Origin: Siccirubricoccus phaeus
GTDB taxonomy: Bacteria > Pseudomonadota > Alphaproteobacteria > Acetobacterales > Acetobacteraceae
Assembly: GCF_008360935.1 (NCBI RefSeq)
Contig: NZ_SRXO01000003.1
Span: forward strand, 1 to 64,000
Reading direction: 5' to 3'
Length of the DNA: 64,000 bases
The position numbers and the translations under genes are program-made. Below are positions 37,728-46,758 of this stretch, piece after piece (positions within the stretch are counted from its first letter, which is position 1; each line of letters opens with the position of its first letter). Under the pieces are notes generated by a model. The model was given only the letters and a program-made list of their open reading frames with translations. It did not search any database and had not been told where the DNA came from.

Positions 37728-38807
37728 TCAGCGCAGGACGATCTCGACGCGGCGGTTCTGCGGCTCGCGCACGCCATCGGCCGTCGGGACCAGCGGGCGG
37801 GTCTCGCCATAGGCGCTGACGGCGATCAGGTCGCGGGCGATCCCCCGCCGCACCAGCTCGGCCGCCACCGCATCGGCGCGGCGCTGCGACAGGCGTTGGT
37901 TGTATTGCGGCGTGCCGGAGCGGTCGGCATGGCCCGCCACCTCGATCCGGGTGGTCTGCACCTGCGGCGCCGCGGCCGCCGCCTCGGCGATGATCTGCCG
38001 GGCGCGATCGGTCAGGTCGGCGCGATCCCAGTCGAAGAAGACCAGGTAGGTCCGGGCGGTGGCGGGCGGGGGCGGCGGCTCCACCACGGCCGGCGCCGGC
38101 CGCGGCGTGTTGAAGACGTAGCGCAGGCCGAACAGCACGCTGTGGTTCTCGGTGGCCAGCTTCACCTTGCCCGGCACGGTGGCCAGGCCCGGCCCGGCGG
38201 TGCGGGTGACGTCGTGGCTGCTGTCCAGCGCGCCGACATAGCGGTACTCGGTGGTGAAGGAGAGGCCCGGGACCATGCCGCCGAGGCCCCAGGAAATGCC
38301 GGCGATCGCCTGGTAGCCGAAGCTGCCGGCAGTGTCCTCGATGCGGTAGGAGGAGGTGCCGCCGCTGAATTTGGCGCTGCTGATCTCGCGCCACAGATAG
38401 CCGACGCCGCCGCCGAGATAGGGCATCATGCCGTTCGGCGCGATGCCGAAGCTCGACAGGTCGAAGTCGAACAGCACATTCGCCATGGCGCCGTATTGCC
38501 GGACATAGCCGCTGCTGCCGCGGAACCCGGCACCGGAGACGGTGTCGATGTCGCTATAGCGGTAATTGCCCTCCAGCTCGGCGCGGAAGCCGTTGCCGAA
38601 GCCGTAGCCGACATTCACCAGCCCGACATAGCCCACATCCTCGTCATGCACCCGGAGGCCGCGGCTGGACTGGTCGTGCCAGAAATTGATGCCGGCCCCG
38701 GCGCCGATATAGGGGCCGCTCACGGTCTGGGCCGCGGCCTGGCCTGGGCCGAGGAGCAAGGGCAGCGCCAGGCAGGTGGTGGCAAGGAGACCAAGGCGAA
38801 GCGACAT
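37728..38807 (-). CDS. OmpA-family outer-membrane protein
   Basis: A 359-residue exported protein. The signal peptide spans about 1-27 (MSLRLGLLATTCLALPLLLG, ending AAAQ). An eight-strand beta-barrel follows (YIGAGAGINFWHD ... VLFGLRYVF at about 28-240), then a Pro-rich linker (VVEPPPPPA) and a C-terminal OmpA peptidoglycan-binding domain with VAGHADRSGTPQYNQRLSQR. The N-terminal half resembles the opacity/OmpW-type barrels of alphaproteobacteria. GGAG precedes the ATG. The 270 bp upstream hold no other gene. Confidence 0.9.
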   Translation of the reverse strand: MSLRLGLLATTCLALPLLLGPGQAAAQTVSGPYIGAGAGINFWHDQSSRGLRVHDEDVGYVGLVNVGYGFGNGFRAELEGNYRYSDIDTVSGAGFRGSSGYVRQYGAMANVLFDFDLSSFGIAPNGMMPYLGGGVGYLWREISSAKFSGGTSSYRIEDTAGSFGYQAIAGISWGLGGMVPGLSFTTEYRYVGALDSSHDVTRTAGPGLATVPGKVKLATENHSVLFGLRYVFNTPRPAPAVVEPPPPPATARTYLVFFDWDRADLTDRARQIIAEAAAAAPQVQTTRIEVAGHADRSGTPQYNQRLSQRRADAVAAELVRRGIARDLIAVSAYGETRPLVPTADGVREPQNRRVEIVLR

Positions 38808-39077
38808 GCGGGATTCTCCGGCGAGCCAAAGGGAATGTCGATCGGGCAACCTTCCGGGGAAGGCTGTTACGCGTGACCTGGGCGTGAAGGCGAGCCTGCG
38901 ACAGCCCCATTCACTCCCCGGAAGAAAGCGCGCCCGGGAAATTCCCGCGAGGCAATGTCTCACTTCAAGCCTTCAAATTGCTGCGAGTCCGGCAGCAACC
39001 GGAACGCTTGCACAAGCGATCCTTCGGCGAAGCCAGGCCGAGGCATGCCGTGCGAAGACGACTCTCCCGTGGCGACC

Positions 39078-39860
39078 TCAGCGGGCCGGGGCGACGGCCA
39101 GGCCCTGCGGCGCCAGCAGCCGGGCGGCCAGGGCCTCCACATCCCTGGCCGCTTCGCAGGCGGGGTGGCGGGTCAGCAGCGGGGTCTGGCGGCGGATCGC
39201 CTCCTTCACCCTGGCGTCGCGGCGCACCACCCCGGCCAGGGGCACGCCGGCCCCGAGGAAGCCGCGGCAGGCCCGGTCCAGCGCCTGCCATGTGCGCTCG
39301 CCGGCGGCAGCATCGGCCGCCTGGTTCACCACCACTGCCGCCGCCCCGCCCGGCCGGTCCCGCCGATGCAGCTTCAGCACGGCATAGGCGTCGGTCAGGC
39401 TGGTCGGCTCCTCCGTCGCCAGCACCAGCAGCAGGTCGGCGGCGGCGGCCAGGTGCCGCACCCCCTGATCCAGCCCGGCGCCGAGATCCAGCACCACCTC
39501 CTGCCATGCACCCCGCGCCCCCTGCAGCGCCGTGGCCAGCCGGGCGAAGCCGGTGGCGCCGACCGTGGCGAAGGCGCCGGAGCCGGAGCGGCCGGGCAGC
39601 AGGTCGAATCCCGCCGCATGGCGCTGCACCGCAGCCGCCAGCACCTGCCCGCCGGCGAGCACCGCGCCGACATCCCGGCCGGGGTCGAGGCCGAGCTGCA
39701 CATCGACATTGGCGAGGCCCAGATCGGCATCCGCCAGCAGCACGCGCCGCCCGGCCCGGGCCAGGGCCTGCGCCAGGGTGATGGACAGCCAGGTCTTGCC
39801 CACCCCGCCCTTGCCGGAGGCGATGGCGATCAGGCGGCCGGCCGGGGGGGAGGCGCTCAT
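39078..39860 (-). CDS. flhG: Flagellar number regulator FlhG/FleN (MinD-like ATPase)
   Basis: A 260-residue ParA/MinD-family ATPase. The deviant Walker A is SGKGGVGKT (about 15-23), the Walker A prime region LLADADLGLANVDVQLGL and the switch DLGAGLDQGV are intact. FlhG/FleN restricts flagellar number and acts on FlhF. It overlaps flhF by 4 bp, which supports this assignment over chromosome-partition ParA. It lacks the N-terminal FliM-like DQA motif seen in some FlhG proteins. Confidence 0.88.
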   Translation of the reverse strand: MSASPPAGRLIAIASGKGGVGKTWLSITLAQALARAGRRVLLADADLGLANVDVQLGLDPGRDVGAVLAGGQVLAAAVQRHAAGFDLLPGRSGSGAFATVGATGFARLATALQGARGAWQEVVLDLGAGLDQGVRHLAAAADLLLVLATEEPTSLTDAYAVLKLHRRDRPGGAAAVVVNQAADAAAGERTWQALDRACRGFLGAGVPLAGVVRRDARVKEAIRRQTPLLTRHPACEAARDVEALAARLLAPQGLAVAPAR

Positions 39861-40861
39861 GCGGAAGGCTCCGGGGCAGCGGCGCTGGCGGGCGGTGGCC
39901 AGGCGCCGAGCCGCGCCGCGAGCCAGGCGGGATCGAGGGGGGTGAGCCCCGCCGCCGCACCCGGCCCGGTGCCGGCTTCGGTGAGGAGAAGGCCGGCGGC
40001 GGCCGCCGCCAGCACCCCGCCCAGGCGGCGGGCGGTGTCCAGCCGGGTCGGCAGCAGATGCCGGGCGCCGAGGGCGGCATAGGCGCGGGCGATCTCGCTG
40101 GCCTCATCGGCATCGAGGCCGGCGGGCAGCACCAGCACCATGGCGGCCTCCGCGGCGCGGGCGAGGGCGGCCAGCTCCGCTGCGGCGGCGGGGTCGAAGG
40201 GGTCGCAGCCGGCGGTGTCGATCAGCACCGCCTGGCCCGACAGGCGCCGGGCCAGGGCCTTCACCAGCGTGGCCGGGGCAGGGGCGACGGCCAGGGTCAG
40301 GCCGAGCAGCCGGGTGAAGGCGGCGAGCTGCTCCGTGGCGCCGGCCCGGGCGCCATCCGTCGTCACCACCAAAGGCGGCTGGCCGGCGAGCACGGCGCGG
40401 GCGGCCAGCTTGGCGCAGGTGAGGGTCTTGCCGGAACCGGCCGGGCCGGCCAGCAGCAGCGGGCGGGCGGCGCCGTCCGGCAGTGGGCCGAAGCCCAGCG
40501 CCGCTTCCAGCCGCGCCGCCAGCGGTACCTCCTGCTGCGCCGTCGGCGGTACCTCTGGTCGCGCCGCAAGCGGCGACGCCGCCTTGGGCGGGGCTGGGCC
40601 AGGCAGTAGCCGGGCGGCCAGGGCGGCCGGCAGGTTGTGCCGGGCCAGGGCGGGCGGCAGGGCCAAGGGGGCGGCGGAGGCCGGGGCTGGCGCCTCGGCC
40701 GGGAGGATGAAGAGCGGCTCGGCCGGCTCCACCGCCGCCGTCACCTCCACGCCGTTTCCGGTGCGGCGGGTTTCGAGGATCACCGCCTCCTCGCCCAGCT
40801 CCGCCCGCACCAGGGCCATGGCCTCGGCCATCCGGCTCGCCTGGAACAGCTTCAGCCGCAT
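39857..40861 (-). CDS. flhF: Flagellar biosynthesis protein FlhF (SRP-type GTPase)
   Basis: A 334-residue protein. It starts MRLKLFQASRMAEAMALVRA, typical of the FlhF B domain, then an Ala/Pro-rich linker and the NG GTPase domain. The P-loop GPAGSGKTLT is intact. Other motifs are altered: the I-box reads TDGARAGATEQL (usually TDTYRIGAVEQL), G3 reads DTAGC instead of DTAGR, and G4 reads TRLD instead of TKLD. FlhF sets the site of polar flagella. Overlap of 4 bp with flhG; flhA lies 16 bp upstream. Confidence 0.88.
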   Translation of the reverse strand: MRLKLFQASRMAEAMALVRAELGEEAVILETRRTGNGVEVTAAVEPAEPLFILPAEAPAPASAAPLALPPALARHNLPAALAARLLPGPAPPKAASPLAARPEVPPTAQQEVPLAARLEAALGFGPLPDGAARPLLLAGPAGSGKTLTCAKLAARAVLAGQPPLVVTTDGARAGATEQLAAFTRLLGLTLAVAPAPATLVKALARRLSGQAVLIDTAGCDPFDPAAAAELAALARAAEAAMVLVLPAGLDADEASEIARAYAALGARHLLPTRLDTARRLGGVLAAAAAGLLLTEAGTGPGAAAGLTPLDPAWLAARLGAWPPPASAAAPEPSA

Positions 40862-40877
40862 GCGGGCAGCCCGGGCA

Positions 40878-42944
40878 TCAGATGCTGCCCACCGTGCGGA
40901 TGCGGGCGCGGGGATGGATCTCCTGCTGGCTCATCACCGTGGTGGCGGGGCGGAAGCGCTCGACGATGGCGCGGACATGGAAGCGGATGGCGCCGGAACA
41001 GACCAGCACCGGATTCTCCCCGGCATTGGCCGCGGCGTCGAAGGCCTCCTTCAGCCGCAGCATGAATTCCTGCAGCCGCGCCGGCGCCATGGCGAGCTGG
41101 CGGTCCTCCGGCGGGCCGGTCAGCGCCTCGGCGAAGGCCATTTCCCAATCGGCGGAGAGGGCGATGAGCGGCACATAGCCCTGCGGCCCGCGCGCCGCGT
41201 CGGAAAGCTGCCGCGCCAGCCGTACCCGCACCGCGGCAAGAATCGCCGGCACGCTGCGCTGGCCGGAGGCGGCGGCTTCCTGGATGCCCTCCAGGATGGT
41301 CGGCAGGTCGCGGATCGAGACCCGCTCCGCCAGCAGCGCCTGCAGCACCCTTTGCAGCCCGCCGATGCCGATCTGCGCCGGGATGATGTCGGCGACCAGC
41401 TTCTGGTGCTCCTTCGGCAGCTCGTCCAGCAGCTTCTGCGTTTCGCTGAAGGAGAGCAGCTCCGGCATGTTGTCGCGCACCGTCTCGGTCAGATGCGTCG
41501 CCAGCACGCCGGCGCAATCCACCACGGTGCAGCCGCGCGCCAGGGCATCCTCGCGCAGCGATTCCTCGATCCAGAGGGCGGGCAGGCCGAAGGTGGGTTC
41601 GGTGGTGCGCTCGCCCGGCAGGTTCGGCACCTGGCCGGAGGGGTCGATGGCCAGGTGCAGCGGTGGCCGCAGCCGGCCGCGCCCGGCCTCGATCTCCTTC
41701 ACCCGCAGCACATAGGTGTCCGGCGGCAATTCCAGATTGTCCTGGATGCGGACGCTGGGCAGGACGAAGCCCATCTCCTGCGCCATGGAGCGGCGGAGCA
41801 GGCGGATCTGCTCGGTCAGCCGCGGCGCCTCCCCGGCCGCCAGGGCCAGCAACCCGTAGCCGAGTTCGAGGCGCAGCAGGTCCAGCCGCAGCGCCTCGGC
41901 CACCGGCGGCTCGCCGGGCGGCGGCGGCGGCGGGGGCGGGGCCTCGGCGGCCTTGCGCTCCGCCTCCCGCTTGCTCCAGGCGGTGGCGCCGGCGGCGCCG
42001 GCCAGCGCCAGGAAGGGCAGCAGCGGCATGCCCGGCAGCAGGCCGAGAATGCCCGCCGCGCCGCCCGCCAAAGCCATCGGCTTCCAGCCGGCGCCGAGCT
42101 GACGGCCCATCACCTCATCGGCCCGCTCGTCCCCGGAGCCTTTGGTGACGACGATGCCGGCAGCGACGGAGATCAGCAGCGCCGGAATCTGGCTGACCAG
42201 GCCGTCGCCGACCGTCAGCATGGAGTAGGTGGTCGCCGCCTCCGCCACGCCCAGATTGTGCCGCACCACGCCGATGGCGAGGCCGCCGATCAGGTTGATG
42301 ACGGTGATGATGAGGCCGGCCACGGCATCGCCGCGAACGAATTTGGCAGCGCCGTCCATGGCGCCGTGGAAGGCGCTTTCCTGCTCCAGCTCGCTGCGGC
42401 GGCGGCGCGCCTCCGCCTCGTTGATCAGACCCGCGGAGAGGTCGGCGTCGATCGCCATCTGCTTGCCCGGCATGGCGTCCAGGCTGAACCGCGCCGAGAC
42501 CTCGGCAATGCGGCCGGAGCCCTTGGTGACCACCATGAAATTCACCACCAGCAGGATGGCAAAGACGATGAGGCCGACCACCACGTCGCCGCCCATCAGG
42601 AAGCCGCCGAAGGCCGCCACCACATGGCCGGCGGCCTGCGGTCCTTCGTAGCCGTGGGTGAGGATGATGCGGGTGGTGGCGACGTTCAGCGCCAGGCGGA
42701 ACAGGGTGGAGAGCAGCAGCACCTGCGGGAAGGCGGTGAAGTCCAGCGGCCGCTGCAGGAACAGCGCGACCATCAGGATCAGCACCGAAAGCGTGATGGA
42801 GAGCGCCAGCGCCGCATCCAGCAGCAAGGTCGGCAGCGGGATAACGAGGACGGCGAGCAGCAGCGCCACGCCGAGGGCGAGCATGACATCGCCGCCCGGC
42901 CGGGCCAGGCGGAGCCAATTCGGCAGGGTCAGCGTGCCGAGCAT
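40878..42944 (-). CDS. flhA: Flagellar export gate protein FlhA
   Basis: FlhA (688 residues) has about eight N-terminal membrane segments and a large cytosolic domain that receives export substrates. The FHIPEP signature region is visible as RFSLDAMPGKQMAIDADLSA, and the cytosolic domain includes LPDLPTILEGI-like RVSIRDLPTILEGIQEAA. Start ATG at 42944 with a weak ribosome binding site. The 246 bp upstream contain no gene, so flhA-flhF-flhG may be a separate unit from the fliF operon. Confidence 0.97.
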   Translation of the reverse strand: MLGTLTLPNWLRLARPGGDVMLALGVALLLAVLVIPLPTLLLDAALALSITLSVLILMVALFLQRPLDFTAFPQVLLLSTLFRLALNVATTRIILTHGYEGPQAAGHVVAAFGGFLMGGDVVVGLIVFAILLVVNFMVVTKGSGRIAEVSARFSLDAMPGKQMAIDADLSAGLINEAEARRRRSELEQESAFHGAMDGAAKFVRGDAVAGLIITVINLIGGLAIGVVRHNLGVAEAATTYSMLTVGDGLVSQIPALLISVAAGIVVTKGSGDERADEVMGRQLGAGWKPMALAGGAAGILGLLPGMPLLPFLALAGAAGATAWSKREAERKAAEAPPPPPPPPGEPPVAEALRLDLLRLELGYGLLALAAGEAPRLTEQIRLLRRSMAQEMGFVLPSVRIQDNLELPPDTYVLRVKEIEAGRGRLRPPLHLAIDPSGQVPNLPGERTTEPTFGLPALWIEESLREDALARGCTVVDCAGVLATHLTETVRDNMPELLSFSETQKLLDELPKEHQKLVADIIPAQIGIGGLQRVLQALLAERVSIRDLPTILEGIQEAAASGQRSVPAILAAVRVRLARQLSDAARGPQGYVPLIALSADWEMAFAEALTGPPEDRQLAMAPARLQEFMLRLKEAFDAAANAGENPVLVCSGAIRFHVRAIVERFRPATTVMSQQEIHPRARIRTVGSI

Positions 42945-43190
42945 GACTCATTCCCGATGACGGCGCTGGGCGCCGCCGTGGTGAGTCCGGAATTCGTCCC
43001 GATCGGCGCCTCGCCCGGCCTGGCGCGGCGAAGCGGGGCCAGGGCGCCGGGCAGCGACCGGGAGAATTGCATCCCTATGGCCTTGTGGCAGGGCGGCCCG
43101 GGCGCGTCGGCGGCTCTCCCAGGCAGCTCCTCGCAGGGCCGGGCGCGGCGGTGCCGCGCCAGGGCAACCGGCGGCGTCGGGCGGGCGTGA
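42945..43190. other. flbD-flhA intergenic region
   Basis: This 246-bp stretch lies between flbD and flhA, both on the minus strand. I see no gene and no convincing sigma-70 or sigma-54 promoter or terminator. Confidence 0.4.
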
Positions 43191-44594
43191 TCAGCCATCC
43201 GCGCTCCAGGCGCCGGCGGGCAGCAAAGCGGGCTGGCCGGTGGGCACCTGCACGCCCTGAGCGCGGTATTCATGCAGCTTGTTGCGCAGGGTGCGGATGG
43301 AGATGCCGAGGATCTCCGCCGCCCGCGTCCGGTTGCCGAGGCAGTGGGTGAGGGTCTCCAGGATCAGGTCGCGCTCCACCTCCTCCATCCGGCGGCCGAC
43401 CAGGGCGCTGACGCCGCGCTGCGGCGGGGCACCGGCGGGCGGCGCGCCCGGGGGAGGGGCCGACGCTGCAGCAGCGGACGCCGCCTCGGCCGGCGCCAGC
43501 GGCGTCAGCTCGATCGCCTCGGCGCCGATGTTGGGGCCGGCGGCCAGCAGCACGGCGCGGTGCAGGGTGTTCTCCAGCTCCCGCACATTGCCGGGCCAGG
43601 GATGCGCCAGCAGCAGCGCCTCCGCCTCGGCCGAAAGGCCCCGCCGCGGCAAGCCGTTGGCGGCGGCGAAGCGGCGGGCGAAATGGTCTGCGAGTGCCAG
43701 GATGTCGCCGGGCCGTTCGCGCAGCGGCGGGATGCGCAGGGTCACGACGTTCAGGCGGAAGTAAAGGTCCTCGCGGAACCGCCCCGCCCGCACCTCGGCG
43801 GAAAGGTCGCGGTTGGTGGCGGCCAGCAGCCGCACATCCACCTTCACCGGCGCGCTGCCGCCCAGCCGGTCCACCTCCCTTTCCTGGATCACCCGCAGCA
43901 GCTTGGCTTGCAGCCGCGGGTCCATCTCGCCGATCTCGTCCAGCAGCAGGGTGCCGCCATCGGCCTGCTCGAATTTCCCCTTGCGGGCGGCGACGGCGCC
44001 GGAGAAGGCGCCCTTCTCATGGCCGAACAGCTCGCTCTCCAGCAGCGTCTCCGGCAGGGCGGCGCAGTTCAGTGCGACGAAGGGGCCGCGGGCGCGGCGG
44101 CTTTCGGCATGGAGGAAGCGCGCCAGCACCTCCTTGCCCGTGCCGCTCTCCCCGGTGATCAGCAGGCTGGCGTTGGAGACCGCCAATTGCCGTGCCCGTT
44201 CCAGCAGCGCGCCCATCACCGGGTCGCGGTGGATCGGTCCTTCCGCCTCGCCGCTCACCGCCTGCAGCATGGCGGCGATCAGCTCCGCCTCCGGCGGCAG
44301 GGGGAGGAATTCCTTGGCGCCGGCCCGGATGGCGCGGACCGCCGCCGCGGCATCGGCATTGCGGCCGCAGGCGATCACCGGGCAGGCGATGCGCTCCTCG
44401 GCAAGCTGCGCCACCAGCCAGCCGATATCATGCGTCAGCTCGCAGAGCACGAGGTCGGCGCCCTCGCCGCGCAGCCGGGCGAGCGCCGCCGCCACCCCCT
44501 CCGCCTGGGCCAGCCTGGCGCCACGGGCGGCGGCGATGCGAGCCGCCTGGCCCAGCTCCCCCTCCAGCGCGCCGATGATGAGCAGCCGGATCAT
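43191..44594 (-). CDS. flbD: Sigma-54-dependent flagellar regulator, FlbD type
   Basis: A 467-residue NtrC-family activator. The N-terminal domain is receiver-like but has Cys-Glu-Leu (LVLCELTHD) where a phospho-acceptor Asp is expected, as in degenerate FlbD/FleQ receivers. The AAA+ domain has Walker A GESGTGKE, Walker B DEIGEM and a sigma-54 loop reading GAFSGA instead of the usual GAFTGA. The C-terminal Fis-type helix-turn-helix is NRTRAAEILGISIRTLRNKL. It overlaps fliN by 4 bp in the order fliN-flbD, as in Caulobacter. Confidence 0.92.
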   Translation of the reverse strand: MIRLLIIGALEGELGQAARIAAARGARLAQAEGVAAALARLRGEGADLVLCELTHDIGWLVAQLAEERIACPVIACGRNADAAAAVRAIRAGAKEFLPLPPEAELIAAMLQAVSGEAEGPIHRDPVMGALLERARQLAVSNASLLITGESGTGKEVLARFLHAESRRARGPFVALNCAALPETLLESELFGHEKGAFSGAVAARKGKFEQADGGTLLLDEIGEMDPRLQAKLLRVIQEREVDRLGGSAPVKVDVRLLAATNRDLSAEVRAGRFREDLYFRLNVVTLRIPPLRERPGDILALADHFARRFAAANGLPRRGLSAEAEALLLAHPWPGNVRELENTLHRAVLLAAGPNIGAEAIELTPLAPAEAASAAAASAPPPGAPPAGAPPQRGVSALVGRRMEEVERDLILETLTHCLGNRTRAAEILGISIRTLRNKLHEYRAQGVQVPTGQPALLPAGAWSADG

Positions 44595-44914
44595 CCCTGG
44601 CGGTCCGCCTTGACGATTTCCGTCATGGTCACGCCGAGGCGGTTCTCATCCACCATCACCACCTCGCCGCGCGCCACCAGGCGGTTGTTGACGTAGATAT
44701 CCACCGCCTCGCCCAGCTTGCGGTCGAGTTCGACCACCGCACCGCGGCCGAGCTTCAGGAGCTGCGAGACCTGCATGGTCGCGCGGCCGAGCACGGCGCT
44801 GACCTGCACCGGGATGTCGTACACCGCCTCCAGGTCCCGAGCGGAGGCGGCGGCGCCGCCGCGGCCGCCGGTCTCTGCCGCATTCATCGCCTCGAAGGCG
44901 CTCGGTTCCGGCAT
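44591..44914 (-). CDS. fliN: Flagellar motor switch protein FliN
   Basis: FliN (107 residues) is a C-ring component. The SpoA/FliN domain covers the C-terminal 80 residues: YDIPVQVSAVLGRATMQVSQ, then LLKLGRGAVVELDRKLGE and VNNRLVARGEVVMVDENRLG. GAGGAG precedes the ATG, 3 bp after the fliH stop. Confidence 0.97.
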   Translation of the reverse strand: MPEPSAFEAMNAAETGGRGGAAASARDLEAVYDIPVQVSAVLGRATMQVSQLLKLGRGAVVELDRKLGEAVDIYVNNRLVARGEVVMVDENRLGVTMTEIVKADRQG

Positions 44915-44917
44915 GGC

Positions 44918-45757
44918 TCAGCACTCCTCGGTGGTGGGGGTCAGGCCGAAGCTGGCCAGCAGCGCCGTCACGGCCTGGCGGCGGGCGGCCAGCGAGAGGG
45001 TCGCGCCGCCGCCGCGCCATTCCGCCCGGGCATCGCCCAGGGCCAGGGCGGCGTCCTCAGCCAGGCCGAGGCGCGGATCGGCGAGCCGCGCCGCCACCGC
45101 CTCCGCCTGGCCGGGCGGGACGAAGAGGGTCACCGCCTTGCCCTCCGCCAGCAGCGGCGCCAGCACGGTGGCGAGGCGGGCGGCGCAATCCGGCGCCAGC
45201 CGCGCCGCGGCTTCCGGCAGGGCGGCGTCCAGCGCGCCCAGCAGCAGCTCCGCCAGGGCCTGGGCGCTGGCCTCGGCGGCGGCGACCAGCGCCGCCTCCT
45301 GCGCCGCCAGGGCGGCGGCGATGGCTTCCAGCGCGCGGGTGCTGCGCTCCGCCTGGTCGGCGGCGGCGGCGGCGAGGCCGGCCGCCTCGCCCGCCGCATG
45401 GCCGGCCCGGCGAGCCGCTTCCAGCCGCGCGGCGGCCTCCGCCGCGGCGGCGGCAGCGGCGGCTTCCGCCTCGGCCGCCGCGGCCGCGGCCAGGGCGATG
45501 GCGGGATCGGGCTCCGGCGGCGCGTCGAAATCCGGCAGGCGGATGCCGGGCTGGGACGCGGGCCGGGGCGGCGGCGCCAGGCCGGTGCGCGGCGGCAGGA
45601 AGGGCTCGAAGCCCGGGCTTGCCCTCGGAGCCTGTCTCAAGGGGGCCTGCGGCGTGTCCCGGCGGGTCTTTTCCGCCCTGGCGGCATCCGCGTCCTGGCC
45701 GGGACGCAAAATCCCTCCTCGGTCCATCGCCGGGGTCCCTTCGAGACAGGCTCTCAC
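44918..45757 (-). CDS. fliH: Flagellar assembly protein FliH (FlbE-like)
   Basis: A 279-residue, extremely Ala/Glu-rich helical protein at the fliH position between fliG and fliN. The start is GTG at 45757: it overlaps the fliG stop (GTGA) and follows GAGGAG. The middle (about 85-160) is a long Ala-rich helix, and the C-terminus ([20 protein letters not shown] ... [10 protein letters not shown]) resembles the V-ATPase-subunit-E-like FliH domain that regulates FliI. The sequence is weakly conserved, so the call rests mainly on context. Confidence 0.8.
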   Translation of the reverse strand: MRACLEGTPAMDRGGILRPGQDADAARAEKTRRDTPQAPLRQAPRASPGFEPFLPPRTGLAPPPRPASQPGIRLPDFDAPPEPDPAIALAAAAAAEAEAAAAAAAAEAAARLEAARRAGHAAGEAAGLAAAAADQAERSTRALEAIAAALAAQEAALVAAAEASAQALAELLLGALDAALPEAAARLAPDCAARLATVLAPLLAEGKAVTLFVPPGQAEAVAARLADPRLGLAEDAALALGDARAEWRGGGATLSLAARRQAVTALLASFGLTPTTEEC

Positions 45758-46758
45758 TGCACCATCTCCTCCTCACGCCCATCCTGCAGCGCGATCTGGC
45801 CCTGGGCGGCGAGGTCCTTGGCGGTGGCGACGATGATCGCCTGCGCCTCGTCCACGTCGCGCAGCCGGACCGGGCCAAGCGCGGCGATGTCGTCGCGCAG
45901 CAGCTTCGCCGCGCGTTCGGTCAGGTTGCGGAAGAACAGGTCGCGCAGCTCGTCCGAGGCACCCTTGAGGGCCAGGGCGAGCTTGTCCTTCTCCACCCCC
46001 CGCAGCAGCACCTGCAGCCCCGCGCCATCCACCCGCCGCAGATCCTCGAAGGTGAACATCAGCGTGCGGATGCGCTCGGCAGCGTCGCGGTTGCGCTCCT
46101 CCAGCGCGCCGAGGATCCGGCTTTCCGACTGGCGGTCGAGGTTGTTGAAGATCTCCGCCATCAGCTCATGCGCGTCGCGGCGCTGGCTGCGGGCGAGGTT
46201 GGACATGAACTCCGCCTTGAGGGTGCGCTCCACGCCTTCCAGCGCTTCCTTCTGCACCGTCTCCATGCGCAGCATGCGCATGACGACCTCCATGGCGAAG
46301 CCCTCCGGCAGCAGGGAGAGGACGCGGGCGGCATGGTCCGGCCGCACCTTGGTCAGCACCACGGCGACGGTCTGCGGGTATTCGTTCTTCAGGTAATTGG
46401 CCAGCACGCCTTCGTTCACATTGCCCAGCTTGTCCCACATGGTGCGGCCGGCGGGGCCGCGGATCTCCTCCATGATCTGGGCGACGCGGTCGGCCGGCAG
46501 GCTCTTCATCAGCAGCCGCTCGGTGCTTTCGAAGGAGCCGGTGAGCGCGCCGGTGCGGCCGAGCTGCTCGCCGAATTCGCGGCAGAGCTGCTCGATCTGC
46601 TCGGCGGTGATGGTGCCGAGCATGGCCATGGCCTGGGAGAGATCGCGGATCTCGTCCTGATGCATCTTGGCGAAGAGGCGGGAGGCGTAGTCATCGCCGA
46701 TCGCCAGCATGATGGCGGCGGCCTTCTGCGGCCCGCTCAGGGTGCGGGTATAGCTCAC
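45754..46758 (-). CDS. fliG: Flagellar motor switch protein FliG
   Basis: FliG (334 residues) couples stator torque to the rotor and docks on FliF. Conserved blocks are [20 protein letters not shown] at the N-terminus, the middle-domain motif [11 protein letters not shown] (EHPQ in enterobacteria, here EYPQ) and the C-terminal [20 protein letters not shown] with charged torque-helix residues. It overlaps both fliF and fliH by 4 bp. Confidence 0.97.
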   Translation of the reverse strand: MSYTRTLSGPQKAAAIMLAIGDDYASRLFAKMHQDEIRDLSQAMAMLGTITAEQIEQLCREFGEQLGRTGALTGSFESTERLLMKSLPADRVAQIMEEIRGPAGRTMWDKLGNVNEGVLANYLKNEYPQTVAVVLTKVRPDHAARVLSLLPEGFAMEVVMRMLRMETVQKEALEGVERTLKAEFMSNLARSQRRDAHELMAEIFNNLDRQSESRILGALEERNRDAAERIRTLMFTFEDLRRVDGAGLQVLLRGVEKDKLALALKGASDELRDLFFRNLTERAAKLLRDDIAALGPVRLRDVDEAQAIIVATAKDLAAQGQIALQDGREEEMVQ

